Positions 6,584 to 8,071 of a stretch of DNA of 8,071 bases are shown here, piece after piece. The stretch is from Deltaproteobacteria bacterium (GTDB lineage Bacteria > Myxococcota > Polyangia > Polyangiales > B10-G4), in NCBI GenBank assembly GCA_019312705.1, contig JAFDCW010000190.1, positions 1 through 8,071 on the forward strand. Reading direction: 5' to 3'. The position numbers were made by a program, and so were the translations under genes. Each line of letters begins with the position of its first letter. The first letter of the stretch is position 1. The notes beneath the pieces are model-generated. The model was not told the DNA's origin, did no database searches, and saw only the letters and a list, made by a program, of their open reading frames with translations.

Positions 6584-7677
6584 GCCTGCGCGAAATGCGC
6601 GGCCTGAGCTTGGACCAGGCGCCACCGGTCGCGGTGATCTTCCCCTTCTTCCTGGCCGCCGCAGCCTTCGCGACGGCCGCCGGCGTGGTGCTCGCGAGCA
6701 GTGGCGCGGCAGTACTCACCAGCCCCTTCCTCCCAGGCACGGTGGCTTTCACCCACCTCGGCACCCTCGGCTTCCTGATGATGGTGATGATGGGCGCCAT
6801 CTACCAGATGATCCCGGTCGTCATCGGCGCCCGAGTGCGCGGCATACGCCTCGCCCACGCCGTGTTCGCGGCGATGGTCATCGGCATTGGTGCGCTGGTC
6901 GCCGGGCTCCTCCTACCCTCGCCGGCGATGGTCGAAGCCGCCATCTGGCTCATCGGACCGGCGATCGTGACCTTCCTCGCACCAACGCTCTGGGCGGTCT
7001 TGCGCGCGCCGACGAAGACCGAGACCGCTCACGGCATGCGCCTCGCACTGCTGAGCTTGCTCGGCGTCGGCTTCCTCGGCGTCTGGATGGCCCACGGCCA
7101 CGCGGGCATGAGCTTCCCCGGCGACCGGTGGCTCTTCATCCGTGCTCACCTCGCCGTCGGACTCTTCGGCTGGGTGGGGCTCTTGATCGTGGGGGTCTCC
7201 TTTCAGGTCGTGCCCATGTTCTATCTGTCCCGGGAGGTTCCCGCCGGGCTACGCCGCGCGATCCTCGGCGCCGTGGTGCTCGGGGTCATCCTGCCCGTGG
7301 TTGGGCTCGTCCTCGACCCAGAATTGGCGGACCTGTTCGTGACCTGGGGCCCGGCGCCGGCGATGCTCGCCCTCTTCGTCGTGCACCCCGCGGCCACGCT
7401 CTTCGCCATCCGTCATCGCCGGCGCAAGCGCGCGCATGCGAGCCTACGCTTCTGGCAAGCCGGCCTCGCGATGGCACCCTTCGTTGGGGTCGCGGCGGTG
7501 CTCGCCGCGACGGCGATCGACCCTCGGTGGGACCTGCTCTACGGATTCCTCGCGGTGTGGGCCTGGGCCGCGATCATCGTGCACGGCATGCTCACTCGCA
7601 TCGTCGCGCTCACGGGCCTGAACCTCGCTGCGATGATCACTCACGTGCTCCGGCAGCGCCCCGCACCGCTAGCGTGA
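6580..7677 (+). CDS. Polytopic membrane protein, NnrS / heme-copper-oxidase subunit I-like
   Basis: This is a 365-residue, very hydrophobic protein with about 10 membrane segments. Candidate metal or heme-binding histidines sit in or near helices: H59 in THLGTLGFLMMVMMGAIYQM before IPVVIG, H172 and H174 (AHGHAG), H190 in RAHLAVGLFGWVGL, and H335 in VHGMLTRIVALTG. The repeated pattern H-L-x-x-(L/G)-G-(F/W) ending in Q-(M/V)-(I/V)-P recalls NnrS and heme-copper oxidase subunit I proteins. However, the classical oxidase signatures (the full His set, Tyr-His crosslink) and the NnrS tryptophan motif are not evident, so I give no gene symbol. A small Arg/Lys-rich loop (RHRRRKRAH) marks a cytoplasmic side. 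The start ATG overlaps the regulator's stop as ATGA, so the genes form a coupled operon. The 3' end overlaps the convergent ABC gene by 41 bp. A role in NO or O2 handling is inferred from context. Confidence 0.75.
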   Translation: MSLREMRGLSLDQAPPVAVIFPFFLAAAAFATAAGVVLASSGAAVLTSPFLPGTVAFTHLGTLGFLMMVMMGAIYQMIPVVIGARVRGIRLAHAVFAAMVIGIGALVAGLLLPSPAMVEAAIWLIGPAIVTFLAPTLWAVLRAPTKTETAHGMRLALLSLLGVGFLGVWMAHGHAGMSFPGDRWLFIRAHLAVGLFGWVGLLIVGVSFQVVPMFYLSREVPAGLRRAILGAVVLGVILPVVGLVLDPELADLFVTWGPAPAMLALFVVHPAATLFAIRHRRRKRAHASLRFWQAGLAMAPFVGVAAVLAATAIDPRWDLLYGFLAVWAWAAIIVHGMLTRIVALTGLNLAAMITHVLRQRPAPLA

Positions 7678-8071
7678 AACTCGAACCGGTGTCGGGCATT
7701 TCATCGAGACGACCCGAATAGGTGATGCGCCCCTCTTCGAGGATCGCGACGCTTTCGGTCAGGGCGGCGGCTTCACGAGGATCGTGAGTCACGTGAAGAA
7801 CGGTGCTGCCGCGTTCCCGGAAAAGCTCGACGAGCAGAGCCACGAGTTCGTTCTTGGTGGCGATGTCGAGGTTGGCGAGGGGCTCGTCGAGGAGCACCGC
7901 CGTCGGGCCCGTAACCAGAGCCCGAGCGATGGCGACGCGTTGCTGCTCGCCGCCGGAGAGCTCCCCGGGGTAGCGATCCTCGAAGCCGGCGAGGCCCACC
8001 TGGCCGAGCATCTGATGAATGCGATCGCGCTCCTCACCCCGGAAGCGCGCCTTCGAACGCAGGACAAAAGC
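7637..8071 (-). CDS. ABC transporter ATP-binding protein, C-terminal part only
   Basis: 144 residues are visible; the gene enters from the right edge, so the N-terminus with Walker A and probably the Q-loop lies outside. Seen in order are the ABC signature [15 protein letters not shown], Walker B with catalytic Glu (TAVLLDEP), the D-loop ANLD, and the switch His in [11 protein letters not shown], so the ATPase half is intact. After the H-loop only about 45 residues remain, ending GAAGARE. This implies a short importer-type ATPase without the C-terminal regulatory domain found in many sugar or molybdate ATPases. The residues before the signature ([20 protein letters not shown]) fit the helical subdomain of the ThiQ/ModC/FbpC-like import group. 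The substrate cannot be told from this fragment. Reading continues in frame to position 8071, so an internal ATG at 8011 is not the start. Confidence 0.93.
   Translation of the reverse strand, partial: AFVLRSKARFRGEERDRIHQMLGQVGLAGFEDRYPGELSGGEQQRVAIARALVTGPTAVLLDEPLANLDIATKNELVALLVELFRERGSTVLHVTHDPREAAALTESVAILEEGRITYSGRLDEMPDTGSSFTLAVRGAAGARE

Overview
This is a GC-rich window, densely coding on both strands, with a strong C/G bias at third codon positions. It contains seven genes, two of them cut by the window edges. The gene set suggests a large-genome Gram-negative bacterium, perhaps of the Myxococcota or former Deltaproteobacteria. The clues are a secreted TPR/DUF3857 protein, a UbiA-type phosphoribosyltransferase, a YcaQ-family protein, a PHA-system protein and a hemerythrin/DUF2249 locus. 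The taxonomic placement is inference from gene content only.

Left part (1-2444, minus): a long exported protein with a signal peptide, a beta-sandwich-like region, a TPR-rich helical middle and a DUF3857 domain. It runs off the left edge. The reading frame is open over all 814 visible codons although no stop is in view, and the opposite strand carries a long spurious open frame. A 160-bp divergent intergenic region (2445-2604) separates it from a plus-strand pair: a decaprenyl-phosphate phosphoribosyltransferase-like membrane enzyme (2605-3474) and, 10 nt later, a YcaQ/HTH_42-type DNA glycosylase-like protein (3485-4615). A small protein resembling the polyhydroxyalkanoic-acid-system family follows (4678-4995), probably from its own promoter.

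Right part: the most interesting locus. A hemerythrin-domain protein (5017-5451, minus) and a regulator (5468-6583, plus) diverge from a perfect 24-nt inverted repeat (5456-5479). The regulator has a TetR helix-turn-helix and two C-terminal DUF2249 domains, an architecture I do not know as described. Its stop codon overlaps the start of a polytopic, histidine-containing membrane protein (6580-7677) that resembles NnrS or heme-copper-oxidase subunit I proteins in general style. Hemerythrin, DUF2249 and NnrS/oxidase-like membrane proteins are known to co-occur in bacterial nitric-oxide and oxygen stress loci. I therefore infer a small self-regulated diatomic-gas (NO/O2) response module. The window ends inside a minus-strand ABC-transporter ATPase gene (7637-8071) that overlaps the membrane-protein gene tail-to-tail by 41 bp.

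No convincing Shine-Dalgarno sequence is visible before any of the six starts. Two plus-strand genes have a -10-like hexamer only 8-9 nt before the ATG, which suggests leaderless or very short-leader mRNAs. I saw no tRNA, rRNA, CRISPR array, insertion sequence or strong terminator, and no gene-free stretch exceeds 160 bp.
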